Of a stretch of 64,000 nt of DNA, positions 36,174-46,249 are shown in pieces. Numbering within the stretch: position 1 is the stretch's first letter; each line of letters begins with the position of its first letter. Position numbers and translations under genes: made by a program. This stretch comes from Garcia nutans (Eukaryota; Streptophyta; Magnoliopsida; Malpighiales; Euphorbiaceae): contig CANTUV010000024.1 of NCBI GenBank assembly GCA_947685225.1, positions 18,432,001 to 18,496,000 of the forward strand. Direction: 5' to 3'. A model generated the notes under the pieces. That model was not told the DNA's origin. It worked only from the letters and a program-made list of their open reading frames with translations, and made no database searches.

Positions 36174-37313
36174 TGTTCTTAGTGAGCAAGTGATTGAGTC
36201 ATTGCTAGATATCTCGTCTCCGGCGTAGGTCGGATTGTAAGCTTTTGAACTATCATAATCCAGGGCTGTGAGCCAGAGAGTATTAATAATATGAGATGCA
36301 AATGTATGCATGTATGCACACACAATAGACAAACAAGGACAAATTAGGATGTTCCTTCCAACCTTATAACATCCACACACGAATGGCGAGTCTCTTTTCC
36401 TAGGTATATGGTTAACCAAAATACCAACATGGGGTACCTTACTTTCGAATAATTCCCTCGGACGTTTCAACCAATAGTTATATTTTCGAAAGTGGAAATC
36501 AATCCAAGATAATTCCCATTAATTAGGTTTTAATCCATTCAACCAACCAAAGTAGCTTTTATGCTATATTGGATTAAAACAAAATTAAGAGGTTTATCAT
36601 AGATAGATTTCTCACTTGAAAAAGGTAACTAATGATTCATGCAAAAAACAAGCCCATAGTTAATTTATTCTTAGTGTAAACTAGGCCCACAATTGATTTT
36701 TGGTATTTCATAATTGACCTAAATATTTTTGCAAGCTTTTTATAAGAAAAGGTTGGGTGAAAATAGTTTTGTTTCTAAGCCCATTGTAAAAGATTTTAGA
36801 AAAATGGATTTTGGGCTTAGTATTTGGGCCATGAGCTAAAGGATTTTTTATTTGTTTTTAGAAAAAGTCTTATGTCCAAAGACCATCTTGAAAATTTTTT
36901 TAAAAAAATAGTTTTTTTTTTAGCTTACAATGTACTTAGGTCATATTAGAAAAAGAACAAACCAAATAGGCCATGATTTAAACCAAGATAAATTATCCAT
37001 AGTCAAACAACATGCATTTGGGGTAAAACCCTAAGGAAAGTAACTAGGCCAATTACATGAGCTTTAGTCTTTTGGTTAAAAGGCTTAGGTTCCCATAGCA
37101 AGTATATACCAAATGGTACGAGGCTATGAGTGGTTATGCCATGCTCGATCTCCATACCTTGAGTGAAAGTATGGAATCCCTTACATAACATAACACGGGC
37201 AACACGGGCGTCCTAACTCACGCACACAATGCAATCTAATATGATGCAATAGATAATATCATTATAAGAAAGAAAAGAATAATATAAAGACCAACGGAAT
37301 CAACTTCTCTTAT
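36174..37313 (-). other. T3 5' leader
   Basis: About 1.1 kb between the primer site and gag. It includes the conserved stem-loop (37152-37174) and a GCATGTATGCA-rich segment (36303-36320). The upstream extension of the gag frame (to 36470) has no counterpart in T1 or T2 and is probably not translated as Gag. Confidence 0.65.
37152..37174 (-). other. Conserved leader stem-loop, T3 copy
   Basis: CCATAC and GTATGG around CTTGAGTGAAA on the plus strand, as in T1 and T2. Confidence 0.6.
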
Positions 37314-37331
37314 CCCCAGTGGAGTCGCCAC
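37314..37331 (-). other. T3 primer binding site
   Basis: Minus strand GTGGCGACTCCACTGGGG begins directly at the 5' LTR end. TGGCGACTCC-type primer sites are characteristic of Tat/Ogre-lineage elements, usually ascribed to tRNA-Arg; the tRNA assignment is from family knowledge, not tested here. Confidence 0.75.
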
Positions 37332-39524
37332 TGTGAGCAGGGATTTTTGCCCCCACTCCCGGTGGAATGGTTCTTGCGACTTCGGCACTATTTAGGCTCG
37401 GGGCCTTAGAGAACACGGACCTAAGTCCGGAGAAAATGGAGTCGCCACCCGGACAGGCTGGGAAAAAGAAAGGGGTGGATGACTCGATTCCTAAGGAATC
37501 CCCAACCCCTTAATGGGTTTGGAAAGTTGGGTACATGTGGGGAAGGTGAGAAATGGCCCAGTACCCCCACAATGCCCGGTTCATTAGAACCGGCCTCCTT
37601 TACAGGTCTTAATATTATAAAATTCTTAAATATAATAACATTATCCATATTAAACACAATAAAAAGAAAGCATCATTATATTAAAATCAAAGTAATGTCC
37701 AAACAAAATAAAACAAATAAATGGACACCCATTCAAGGATGGAAACATGTCCTTACATCACATGCCTAGATAGGACACCCACCAAAAGGTAGAAACATGC
37801 CATTTACAAAGGTTCTAAAATAGAAAAGAAAATTAAATTACATGATGTTTAACTAATGAGGTACCACCAAGTGGAAACATACCTCTTACAACTTTTGGAA
37901 GTCTAAATTAATTGATAAAAATAAATAATCATCCATAATAAATAAATCATTCATTAAAAGTATTTAAATATCAATAAAATAAACATCCAACCATGATAAA
38001 TTAAATAAATCAAGTATTGAAATTAAATAAATTATAGCATAAGAGATAAATCAAAGCAAAATCAAATAGGGAATTGAATAAAGCAAATAAAAATCCAATT
38101 ATGGCTACTGTGACTTTTTATGGAATTAAAATAAATTAGGGTTTTATGTTTTAAAAGATTGGTAAGACTCTTTGATTAACTAAATTAAGGTTTGAATGGT
38201 GAAATCATGAAACTAGGGTTATGAATACCTTAAAATACTTAAATTTGTGATTTTTTATTATTGAATTTTAAGCTACTGTGCAATTTTTGGGTTTTCATGT
38301 TTTTATGTTTTTTTATGTTTTAAAGGGATTAGGGTTCATAAAAATTAGGGTTTAAGGTTTTAAAAGGATTAGAGTTCATTATTTTAGGTTTAAAAGTTAA
38401 ATTTTGGATTTTAGGATTTTGAAATTTGGGTCTCGGGTAATGAAGAATTTTTAGGGTTTTTAAAAACCAATTTGATATTTTATGAAGTTTTATGACTTTA
38501 AACAAAAGGATTGAAGTTTTTATAAGTAGAAAAGATGTTTTTTTAAGGCTTTTTGAATGAAATAGAACCTGCTTTAAAATCATAAAAGAAACAGAATTTG
38601 ATTTTGGTTTTGTTGGAAAATATGTTCAATTAGTGTTTTAAGGTCTTTAAGAAGAAAAAATAACAATTTTAAGTCTTTTTAGAAAATAAGGTCACGTTTT
38701 AGTGTTTTAACTTTGGAAAACTAAATTAAAGTTCTAAGATTTTAACTTTTAAAAAACACAAAAAATCCTTAGTTTAGCTACTGTGTAAAAAAATTAGAAT
38801 TTAGAATTTCATACCTTCTTTTGTAAGTTGCTCCAAAATTGCTTCTTCTTGGATGAACTAGCTCCAAAGACAAGCCTTTGTTGCCTTTGGAATCCCTTTG
38901 ATCGTGATGCTGCTGTCCAGAAAAGATTTAAATTGAATTTCTTCTTTTCCTTCCTTGATTTGGTTTCAAACTTTCCAAACTCCCCTTGGATTTGTTCACT
39001 CTCGGCCACCTCTAATTTTAATTTCCTTTTTCCTTATTTATAATGGTTTAAGGTTATTTATTTCTAATTAATTAAGGTAAGTAATATTAATAAAAAAAGA
39101 AATTAAAACCTAATTGGATTAGGTTTCAAAAAATTGCGTTGAAAATTTTTGCGCTAGCAAAAACTGTGGCAGCGGGCCCGTGGCTGGGGCCATTGGGCGT
39201 GCCAGCCCGCAGGTAATTCCTGCGGGAATTTATTTCGCCCGCAGAAAATTCCTGAGGGTGAAACACCCGCAGGCCTGCGGGTGAGCTGCTGCTGGGCCGA
39301 CGGGCCCGCGCGACCACTTTTCGCTGCCGATTTTTTTCCGACTCCGATTTTTATTTTTATTTTTTTATTTTTATTTGTTTATTTTTATTTTTTATTAATA
39401 AAAATTAGATAATAAAGTAAAAACTATTTAATTAAAATTATTTTGGACCAATTAGACAACAAAAATCATTTTGGACTAAATAAAGCATATTGGATCGGAT
39501 TGGGTCAAAAATTAAGGGTCTACA
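37332..39524 (-). repeat. T3 5' LTR, 2193 bp
   Basis: Bounded by TGTGAGCAGGG and GGGTCTACA. A TATA box on the minus strand is at 39035-39042 and the GC-rich palindrome island at 39150-39320. Next to the primer site, so it is the 5' LTR and would be the active promoter. Confidence 0.92.
39150..39320. repeat. GC-rich palindrome island in T3 5' LTR
   Basis: Contains GCCCGCAGGTAATTCCTGCG and CACCCGCAGGCCTGCGGGTG palindromes. Shorter and rearranged relative to 31028-31222 of the same element. Confidence 0.88.
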
Positions 39525-39907
39525 GTGTCCATTTTATTTTCTTATTTCATTTATAATATAATAAAATATTTATTTCAATAATTGCATGTAATATGGATAA
39601 TATCATAATGCTTAAGAATTCAATAATATTTAGACCTGAAAATTAGGCCGATTCCAATGAACCGAGAGTCAAGGAGTGTTGGGTCATTCCTCACCTTTTT
39701 CATACGTACCCAACTTTTTAAACCCAATAGGGTTGGGAATTTCTTAGGAATCGAGTCATCCACCCCTTTCTATTTTTTTGGCCCATCTGGGTGGCAACTC
39801 TATTTTCTCCAGGTTTAGGCTTGTGTTCTCTAGGGCCCTGAGCCTAACAGTTCCAAAGTCATAAGAACCATTGCACATGTGAGTGGGGACAAAACTCCCC
39901 ACTCACA
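39525..39907 (+). repeat. T2 3' LTR, part 2 (U5 end)
   Basis: Resumes at the duplicated GTGTC and ends CCCCACTCACA. The terminal block is the plus-strand version of the conserved Tat U5 (GGTTTAGGCTTGTGTTCTC, CACATGTGAGTGGGGA). Confidence 0.88.
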
Positions 39908-40814
39908 GTGTGCTGTGTGCATTATGGTGCTTTTGGCAGGACACATTAGTGTTGAGTACATAGGTGCTGAGGAGACGGCCTTTGGACGATGATAGACACT
40001 TTGTCTCCAGTGTCGAGAGAAGGTGACCTTTGAGTGATATCTTGACACTTTGCCCTCGGTGTCGAGAGGAGGTGACCTTCGGATGATATGTGTGACACTT
40101 TATCCTTGGTGTCGGACCTTTGGGTCATTTTAGCTAAGTTGTTGGACCCAGTGTGTGTGTGAGTAGGTGTGTATGTGTGAGTTGTTCATGATGTGTTGTG
40201 AACTATGGTTTATAAAACCATGAATATTGTTAAGTAATATATGGTGGTATGTTGGTGTTTTTTATGTATTGATGAGTGTTTGTTTAAGATAGCGTATTTT
40301 TGTATTAAGAAATTGAATACTTTAATTTAATTATTATTATTATTATTAAAATATGTACCACTAAGCAAATTGCTTAGCACGGTTAGATGTATCACTCAAG
40401 TGATAGAACTGCAGAGTAGAGCTGTCTAGTGTGAGCAGAGCTAGCAGTGTCTATTTTGCCATAAGTCAAATCGTGCCCTGATTGCATACATGTATAACTT
40501 TTAGATTTTGAACTTTGGTTTTGTAAATTTTGAGACAAATTATATGTTTATTAACTTATTTTTAAATGTTATATATGTATTTTTATAATGTATTTTTATG
40601 AAAGATGTGTTGGATTTAATGTGTAAATTAATGAAATGGTGATTTGGTAGATTGGTTGTAAACTTTAGTTTGGGAGTGAAATTTTATGCAGATTGTGTGA
40701 TTGTTGAAATTGGGATTTATTAAAATTGCATATTAAACTCTAGCAAAATTTTCTCAGAAAATTACGTTAACAAATTTGTAATTTGTTTTAAATATTAAAA
40801 TGAGGTTTTATATG
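39908..40814 (+). repeat. Tek-L LTR, part 2
   Basis: Continues the Tekay-type order after the T1/T2/T3 block: TACCACTAAGCAAATTGCTTAGCACG (40349, split here by a small palindrome), then a region resembling AACTCTAGCAAAATTTTCTC (40737). It is interrupted again by T4 at 40815; its end lies outside the window. Confidence 0.65.
39979..40132 (+). repeat. Tandem repeat of about 48 bp in Tek-L
   Basis: Units start CCTTTGGACG, CCTTTGAGTG, CCTTCGGATG and CCTTTGGGTC at 39979, 40027, 40076 and 40117. Each contains GACACTTTGYCYCNGGTGTC, which is itself an inverted repeat (GACAC...GTGTC). Confidence 0.85.
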
Positions 40815-41519
40815 TGTGAGCAGGGATTTTCGCCCCCACTCCCATGTGGAATGGTTCTTGCGACTTTAGCACTGTTAGGCTCAAGGTCTTAGAGAACATG
40901 GGCCTAAACCCGAAGAAAATGGAGTAGCCATCTGAAAGGGCCGGAAAAAAAAAGGGATGGATGACTCGATTCCTAAGGAATCTCCAACCCCTTAATGGGT
41001 TTGAAAAGTTGGGTAAGCATGGAGAAGGTGATAAATGGCCCAGCACCACCATAGCGCCCAGTTCATTAGAACCGGCCTCCTTTTCAGGTCTTAATATTAT
41101 TAAATTCTTAACTTATTAAAATATCATCCATAATACATGCAAAATAAAAAAATATTTATTAAAATCAAGAAAGTCCAAACCAATAAAAATGGGCACCCGT
41201 ACAAAATGAAAACATGCCCTTACAATAATATCCAATATCCAAAGTATAAGTAAATAAAAATAGAACACCCACCAATTGGTAGAAACATGTCCCTTACAAT
41301 TATCCCAAGTCATTAAACAAATTAAACTATAAAAAATAAATAAATTAAACAAATAAGGCATCCACAAGTGGAAACATATCTTTTACAAGTATTTTTAAAA
41401 ATACATATAAATCTAAAGAAAATGATAAAGCAAGGGAAAAATAATACAACATATATGAAAATAATTGAATAATTAAAAAGAAAATAAATAAACACATCTT
41501 AATATTACCCCATTAAGGA

Positions 41520-41622
41520 AATATAGTGTGCGACAACACAAGTCGTGCCTACGAGGGTCTCGCTAGCCAGTTAGTTGGCGCGGGTCAAGGGGCAGCACCC
41601 CCGAAAGGTAAACGATTTACAT
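41520..41622. other. GC-rich patch unique to the T4 LTR
   Basis: Contains GGTCTCGCTAGCC, GTTGGCGCGGGTC and GGGGCAGCACCCCC, a short hairpin. The other Tat LTRs have ordinary AT-rich sequence here. Its origin is not recognised. Confidence 0.55.
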
Positions 41623-42177
41623 GATATAGTTTTATTGTGAATTAGGGTTTCTATCTAAGCTAGGTTTTATAATTTTACAAATTAGGGTTTTTGAGATTTA
41701 AAATTTAGGTTTAATTTTATAAGATATGATTAGGGTTTAATATTTAGAAAAGTTGATTATGATTTTGGAAAAAGTTTAGCTACTCGATATATTTAAACTA
41801 ATCAATGTATAATGATAAATATAATTGGGTGTGTCCAAGCTACTAGAGCTACTCTGGATGAAGAATAAATATGATTAACGTTTAAACAAACATCATCAAA
41901 GATTCTAGTGTTTGAGTTTAAATGAATTAAACTTAAAGAACTTACCTTCTTTTGTTGGTTCCACCAAAATTAAATGTTGATCCAAACTCTCGCTAGCACC
42001 AATTTGGAATTCTTGGCTAAATAGAATCAAGGCAGTAACTACTGCCTTGTTTTACCAATTTGATAGTATTCTCTCTTTGCATTTACTGATTACACTTTTT
42101 TATTTTGATAACTTTGACTGCTTCTATGTTTATTGCTAATCAAAATTATCGGTCCCTAATTCTATCTTTGAATTTGT

Positions 42178-42185
42178 TATTTATA
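42178..42185 (-). promoter_or_regulatory. TATA box in T4 LTR
   Basis: Minus strand TATAAATA, about 83 bp downstream in element sense of the palindrome array. Confidence 0.55.
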
Positions 42186-42267
42186 GGCAAATAAGCCAAA
42201 CCCTAAAACTAATCCAAAACAAAATTAATTTAGGAAATTAACAAGCACGGCGTCAAATTAGTAGTCA

Positions 42268-42415
42268 GTGGCAAATTGGCATTGCCAAATTCGCCACAGG
42301 CATGGGCCTGGAGCGAATTGGCAATGCCAATTTGCCGCAAGCCATGGCTTTGCCAATTCATCATAGGAACGGCCTTTGCCAATTCGCCAGAGGCCTGCCA
42401 ATTCGTCGTTGGGTC
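42268..42415. repeat. Palindrome array GGCAATGCCAATT in T4 U3
   Basis: Units such as AAATTGGCATTGCCAAATTC and GAATTGGCAATGCCAATTTG are near-perfect palindromes; GCCAATTCGYC recurs four times. Unrelated in sequence to the T1/T2 and T3 arrays but at the same LTR position. Confidence 0.88.
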
Positions 42416-42419
42416 TCGG

Positions 42420-42700
42420 TCAAATTATTATTATGTTTTTTTATTATTATATTTTTTATTATTATATTTTCTTTTATTATATTTTATTATTATATTTTTA
42501 TTATTATTGTAAAATAAAATAAATATTATATTTTTTTCCTTTTTTCTTATTATTTATTATTTATTATATTAATATTTTAAAATAAAATAAATATTATTTT
42601 TTTTCTTTTTTCTTATTTATTATATTAATATTATAAAATAAAATAAATATTATTTTTTTTCTTTTTCTTATTTATTATTATATTATTATGTGTTGAGATT
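42420..42700. repeat. ATT-rich microsatellite tract
   Basis: Interrupted (TTA)n and AAAATAAAATAAATATTATT-type repeats in the T4 LTR between the palindromes and its end. Confidence 0.85.
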
Positions 42701-42904
42701 TTAATATCATACCAGACTATTTTTAGTTTGCAAAATTGTTCCAAATTGTTTTAAACCTTTAGACTTGACCTAACCTTCTTTTAATTAGGGTCGGACTGAA
42801 TTTGGTCCAAAATTAAGGGTCTATAGTTTGTCCTCTGCTTGAGCGATCTGGGACTACAATAAAAGAGAGTAAAAAGCAGCATGATTTTTTACTGGGTTTA
42901 GAAT

Positions 42905-43175
42905 AAAAATGGAATCTGGACCTGCGGTTGGATTGAGTTTTGGACTCAAAATATTTTGGGTTCTGGACCCGAGTTAGTTTTGGGTTCTAGACCCGAGATG
43001 AGTTGTGGACTCAAAAAATAATTTGAGTTCTGGACCTGAGATGGTTTGGTTTCTAGACCTGAGATGAGTTCTGGATTCAAAAAATAATTTAGGTTCTGGA
43101 CCCGAGATGAGTTTTGGACTCGAAAAATAATTTGGATTCTGAACCCTAGTTGATTTGGGTTTTGGACGCAAGATT
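42905..43175. repeat. T4 3'UTR minisatellite GGTTCTGGACCCGAGATGAG
   Basis: About seven units alternating TTCTGGACCCGAGATGAG and TTTTGGACTCAAAAAATAAT. Shares only the GGACCCGAGA core with the T1 and T3 arrays. Confidence 0.9.
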
Positions 43176-43284
43176 GGATTTGTTGAGAAAAAACAGATCA
43201 ACTTCAGCTCTTCAAGCTTGGAAGACCTTTTGTCATTTGAGAATTGTGGCTTTCTTCTAACCGGTTGTTCTATTCTTTAATGGA

Positions 43285-43690
43285 TTGTGGGTCTTTACGC
43301 TTCAAAAATGGATCTTTATCCTTTGGAGATTAGGTCTTTACCCTTCAAATATGGATCTTTATCCTTTGGAGATTGGGTCTTTACCCTTCAAAATGGATCT
43401 TTATCCTTAGGAGATTGGGTCTTTACCCTTTAAAAATGGATCTTTCCTTTGGAGATTGGGTCTTTACCCTTTAAAAATGGATTTTTATCCTTTGGAGATT
43501 AGGTCTTTACTTTCAAAAATGGATCTTTATCCTTTGGAGATTGGGTCTTTACCCTTCAGAAATGGATCTTTATCCTTTGGAAATTGGGTCTTCACCCTTC
43601 GAAATGGATCTTCATCCTTGGACATTGGGTCTTCACCCTTCAAATTGGATCTTCCTTGGGTCTTCACCCTTCAAAATGGATCTTCATCCA
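43285..43690. repeat. T4 second 3'UTR array, about nine units
   Basis: Units of about 44-46 bp: GGGTCTTTACCCTTCAAAAA then TGGATCTTTATCCTTTGGAGATT. Frames stay open through the array because of its composition, not because it is a gene. Confidence 0.93.
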
Positions 43691-44351
43691 TGGACATTTG
43701 TCCTATATTGGCTTCAGTTCTTCTAGCTGGACTAATCTTTTATCTTTTGCATCTTCATTTCTTTTAGGGTTCTTACTTTCTTCTTTTTGTGTTCTTTTTG
43801 TTCTTCTTTTTGCAAAAAATTCATCTATTTTTTAGCTGACCTTTATATCCTCTCTTTCCCCCTGCATGGCAAAATATTGAAAGTGAGTCTGAAAATATTT
43901 TGTACACATATAAACTCAAAAAATTGAAAGGAGAAACTTTGCCCCCTGTGTAGGCTCAAACTAATTATTTTTCCCATACATGCTCATATTGATGTTTGTG
44001 TTGTCTAGTTCTTTGCACAATCAAGCATCTCTTCTTTCTTTTGCAATAGCCTTTTCATGCCCCCTAATTCAATATCTACTTTTGATTCTTTAATCCACAG
44101 GGTGTTTGCTGTTCACGTTGACAAAAAAAATAGGTAACAAAAGATAACAAAATGCAATGTGATATGCTCATGTATGCATGATATTCATGGATTATACTTA
44201 TAGTAGTTCAATTGACTCACAGACTGGGATGGTAAACCAAAGCACTTTCATTGGTTCTTTCTAGATGCTCGTATAGATCTTGCATTGGAATGGCAGGATC
44301 CTTCAAATCTATGGCTTTTATTTTCCAAGATGAAATCATGAGTAGTGAGGG

Positions 44352-46249
44352 TGTAACATCCCCTGAAAATTTCTCACATAAAACTATCAGAGAATGTTAT
44401 TCGATATACTGTCAGTACTCTAATCAATTCATTGACAAAGTTTCCTATCAAAATGTTATTAAAAAAATTTTCAAATAATAATACAACACTTATAAATCCA
44501 ACATAATAGCCAATCTCCAATATCTCCAATATCTCCAATAAACCAAATACATATATTTCTTTCAAATTCAAATTTGTACAATCTCTCAAATAGCCAAGAT
44601 AAATTGCATACATATATTTCATAACTTACAAGTATAATATACAAAACATCTCTATATGTACTGTAGATAATTTCTGACATCTTTAATTCCACTTCTTAAC
44701 TTGCTCCTTTGACATGATATCTGCGTGTCAAAAAAAAATTCTAACATGCTAAGCAAAGCTTTGTGGTGCTTGTATAAACATATTTTGTCACTTAATATTA
44801 AAGAAAAATACTTACAAAAATATAGTAATAACACTCAATTTTAAGAAACATTTCAATACATTAAATATTTTCAATAACAAACCAACATAATATTTTGAAT
44901 ACACAAAATAATAACTTTAACTTTATAAAAGCCATCATGCTATACTACACTTTCGGTATTGTAACTTTTCTTTTATGAATCATTTTATTTAAGACTTATT
45001 TTCTCATTTGCTAAAATTGCTCATACTACACTTATTTTATTTTTCAGTAAGTCTACTTTTTAGTTTCACATATAGGATAATTTTATTCAATTTATAATTT
45101 TGGCACTTAAATTTAGTACTATACTTTGGGCACTTTGTATCTTATATCATTATATACACTTTCAATCATTATAACACTTAGAAAGTTATTGATCAATTCA
45201 ATATTTTGAGCATAACATTTCTATTCGGTGCATTAGAACTTTCACTTGAAATATTAATATATACATCATCAACCATTTTCACATTGTAACACAGAAAGTC
45301 AATTTTAAGTGATTGACTTATATTATTATTTTGTATTTATTCCATTATTCATAACATCATATTCACATATATTTTCAATATAGATAACTTCATTAAATAT
45401 TTTCATACACACTTAACTCAGATCATAGGTTTGGATAACGGGTTAGTGTAGAAATTTTATTACCAAATCTCAAGAATGTATAATGGCAATTATGCCCACC
45501 GTCACTGATGACACGATGTGTCCATTAATGGCACGAGGTGCCCACTATCACTATGGCTATCCTCCATATAGCTAGCCATTCAATCGAAAGCTAGATCTAA
45601 AATCAGTATGCTTTGGGCAATGCATTAGTTTTAAATTAACATTGAATTATGTATATCACTTCAATGGCATAATTCTTTGATCAACACTTGATATTACACA
45701 TATTTATTTTATATTCAAAATTTATTACACTACTTGTTTGGGTTGATTTCAAAAATCCTTTATACTTTAAGACCTTACAATCATTTTGGCCAAAATCATG
45801 GAGGAAAAATAGGAAAAAGAGCTATTTTGGGCAAATTCTTCAAGTGACACGCCCGGCAACATGGGCGTGTCAATGAACGTGTCAACATTAGTGACACTGG
45901 GCATGTCATTTATCTTGTATTACAGTAGCTAAGACATGCCCAGTGACATAGGCGTGTCACTGGTCATATCACTAATGTTAAAAAATAGCATTATTGACAT
46001 GCCCAGTGACATGGGCGTGTCACTAGCCATGTCAAGCAAATATTCTGGATTTCGCACACTTAACCATTTAAACTCAATATATCCAAAACCTATGATAAAA
46101 ATGAATCAAAACTAATTTTTTTGACATAAAAAGAGTCTATATCAAATACTTTATTCAAACATCAATTAATCAATCTTTAATCATCACTCATGGCTAAAAA
46201 TAACATCAAACCATTCATTTCTTTTAATGATTTAATTAAGGATCATACT
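44352..46249 (-). repeat. Tek-E left LTR, truncated
   Basis: Starts TGTAACATCCCC inside T4, with GAGGG on its left and GGGGG at 62492-62496 on the far side (4 of 5 match). It has the Tekay-type layout, the GACACGATGTGTCC and GGCACGAGGTGCC blocks, and a hairpin repeat cluster (45845-46045). It is cut by T6 at 46250. Confidence 0.75.
45845..46045. repeat. Hairpin repeat cluster in Tek-E left LTR
   Basis: Units such as TGACATGCCCA-GTGACA-TGGGCGTGTCA form an 11-bp stem with one mismatch or G-T pair. Four units at about 45845, 45891, 45932 and 45995. Confidence 0.88.

Larger units (their letters stand above)
29213..39524 (-). mobile_element. T3: complete Tat-like TR-GAG element, minus strand, TSD GTGTC
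   Basis: Two LTRs (29213-31433 and 37332-39524) bound a 5.9-kb interior. It is flanked by perfect 5-bp repeats GTGTC (29208-29212 and 39525-39529). A TGGCGACTCC-type primer site and a PPT are in place. The interior holds one Gag frame and about 3.3 kb of 3' non-coding repeats, with no protease, RT or integrase. Such Gag-only terminal-repeat elements depend on proteins of a related autonomous element, here presumably a Tat/Ogre-lineage retrotransposon. LTR divergence of a few percent makes it one of the younger insertions. Confidence 0.92.
40815..42825 (-). repeat. T4 3' LTR, 2011 bp
   Basis: The plus strand runs TGTGAGCAGGGATTTTCGCC to AATTAAGGGTCTATA and is followed by a PPT-like GTTTGTCCTCTGCTTGA. 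It carries its own GC-rich patch (41520-41620), TATA box (42178-42185, minus) and palindrome array (42268-42415). Confidence 0.87.
42826..44351 (-). mobile_element. T4: Tat-like element, 3' internal region, part 1
   Basis: Minus-strand internal sequence from the PPT into the 3' non-coding region, interrupted at 44352 by Tek-E and resuming at 62492. Homologous in order to T3 31434-32900. No coding domain seen. Confidence 0.8.

Noticed and set aside
36174..36470. Upstream extension of the T3 Gag frame
   Set aside because: T1 and T2 Gag start at the position equivalent to 36173, and the extension covers leader sequence with no coding similarity in those copies.
45845..46045. Regularly spaced palindromic repeats considered as a CRISPR-like array
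   Set aside because: Spacers are similar to each other, there are no cas genes, and the context is a plant LTR.
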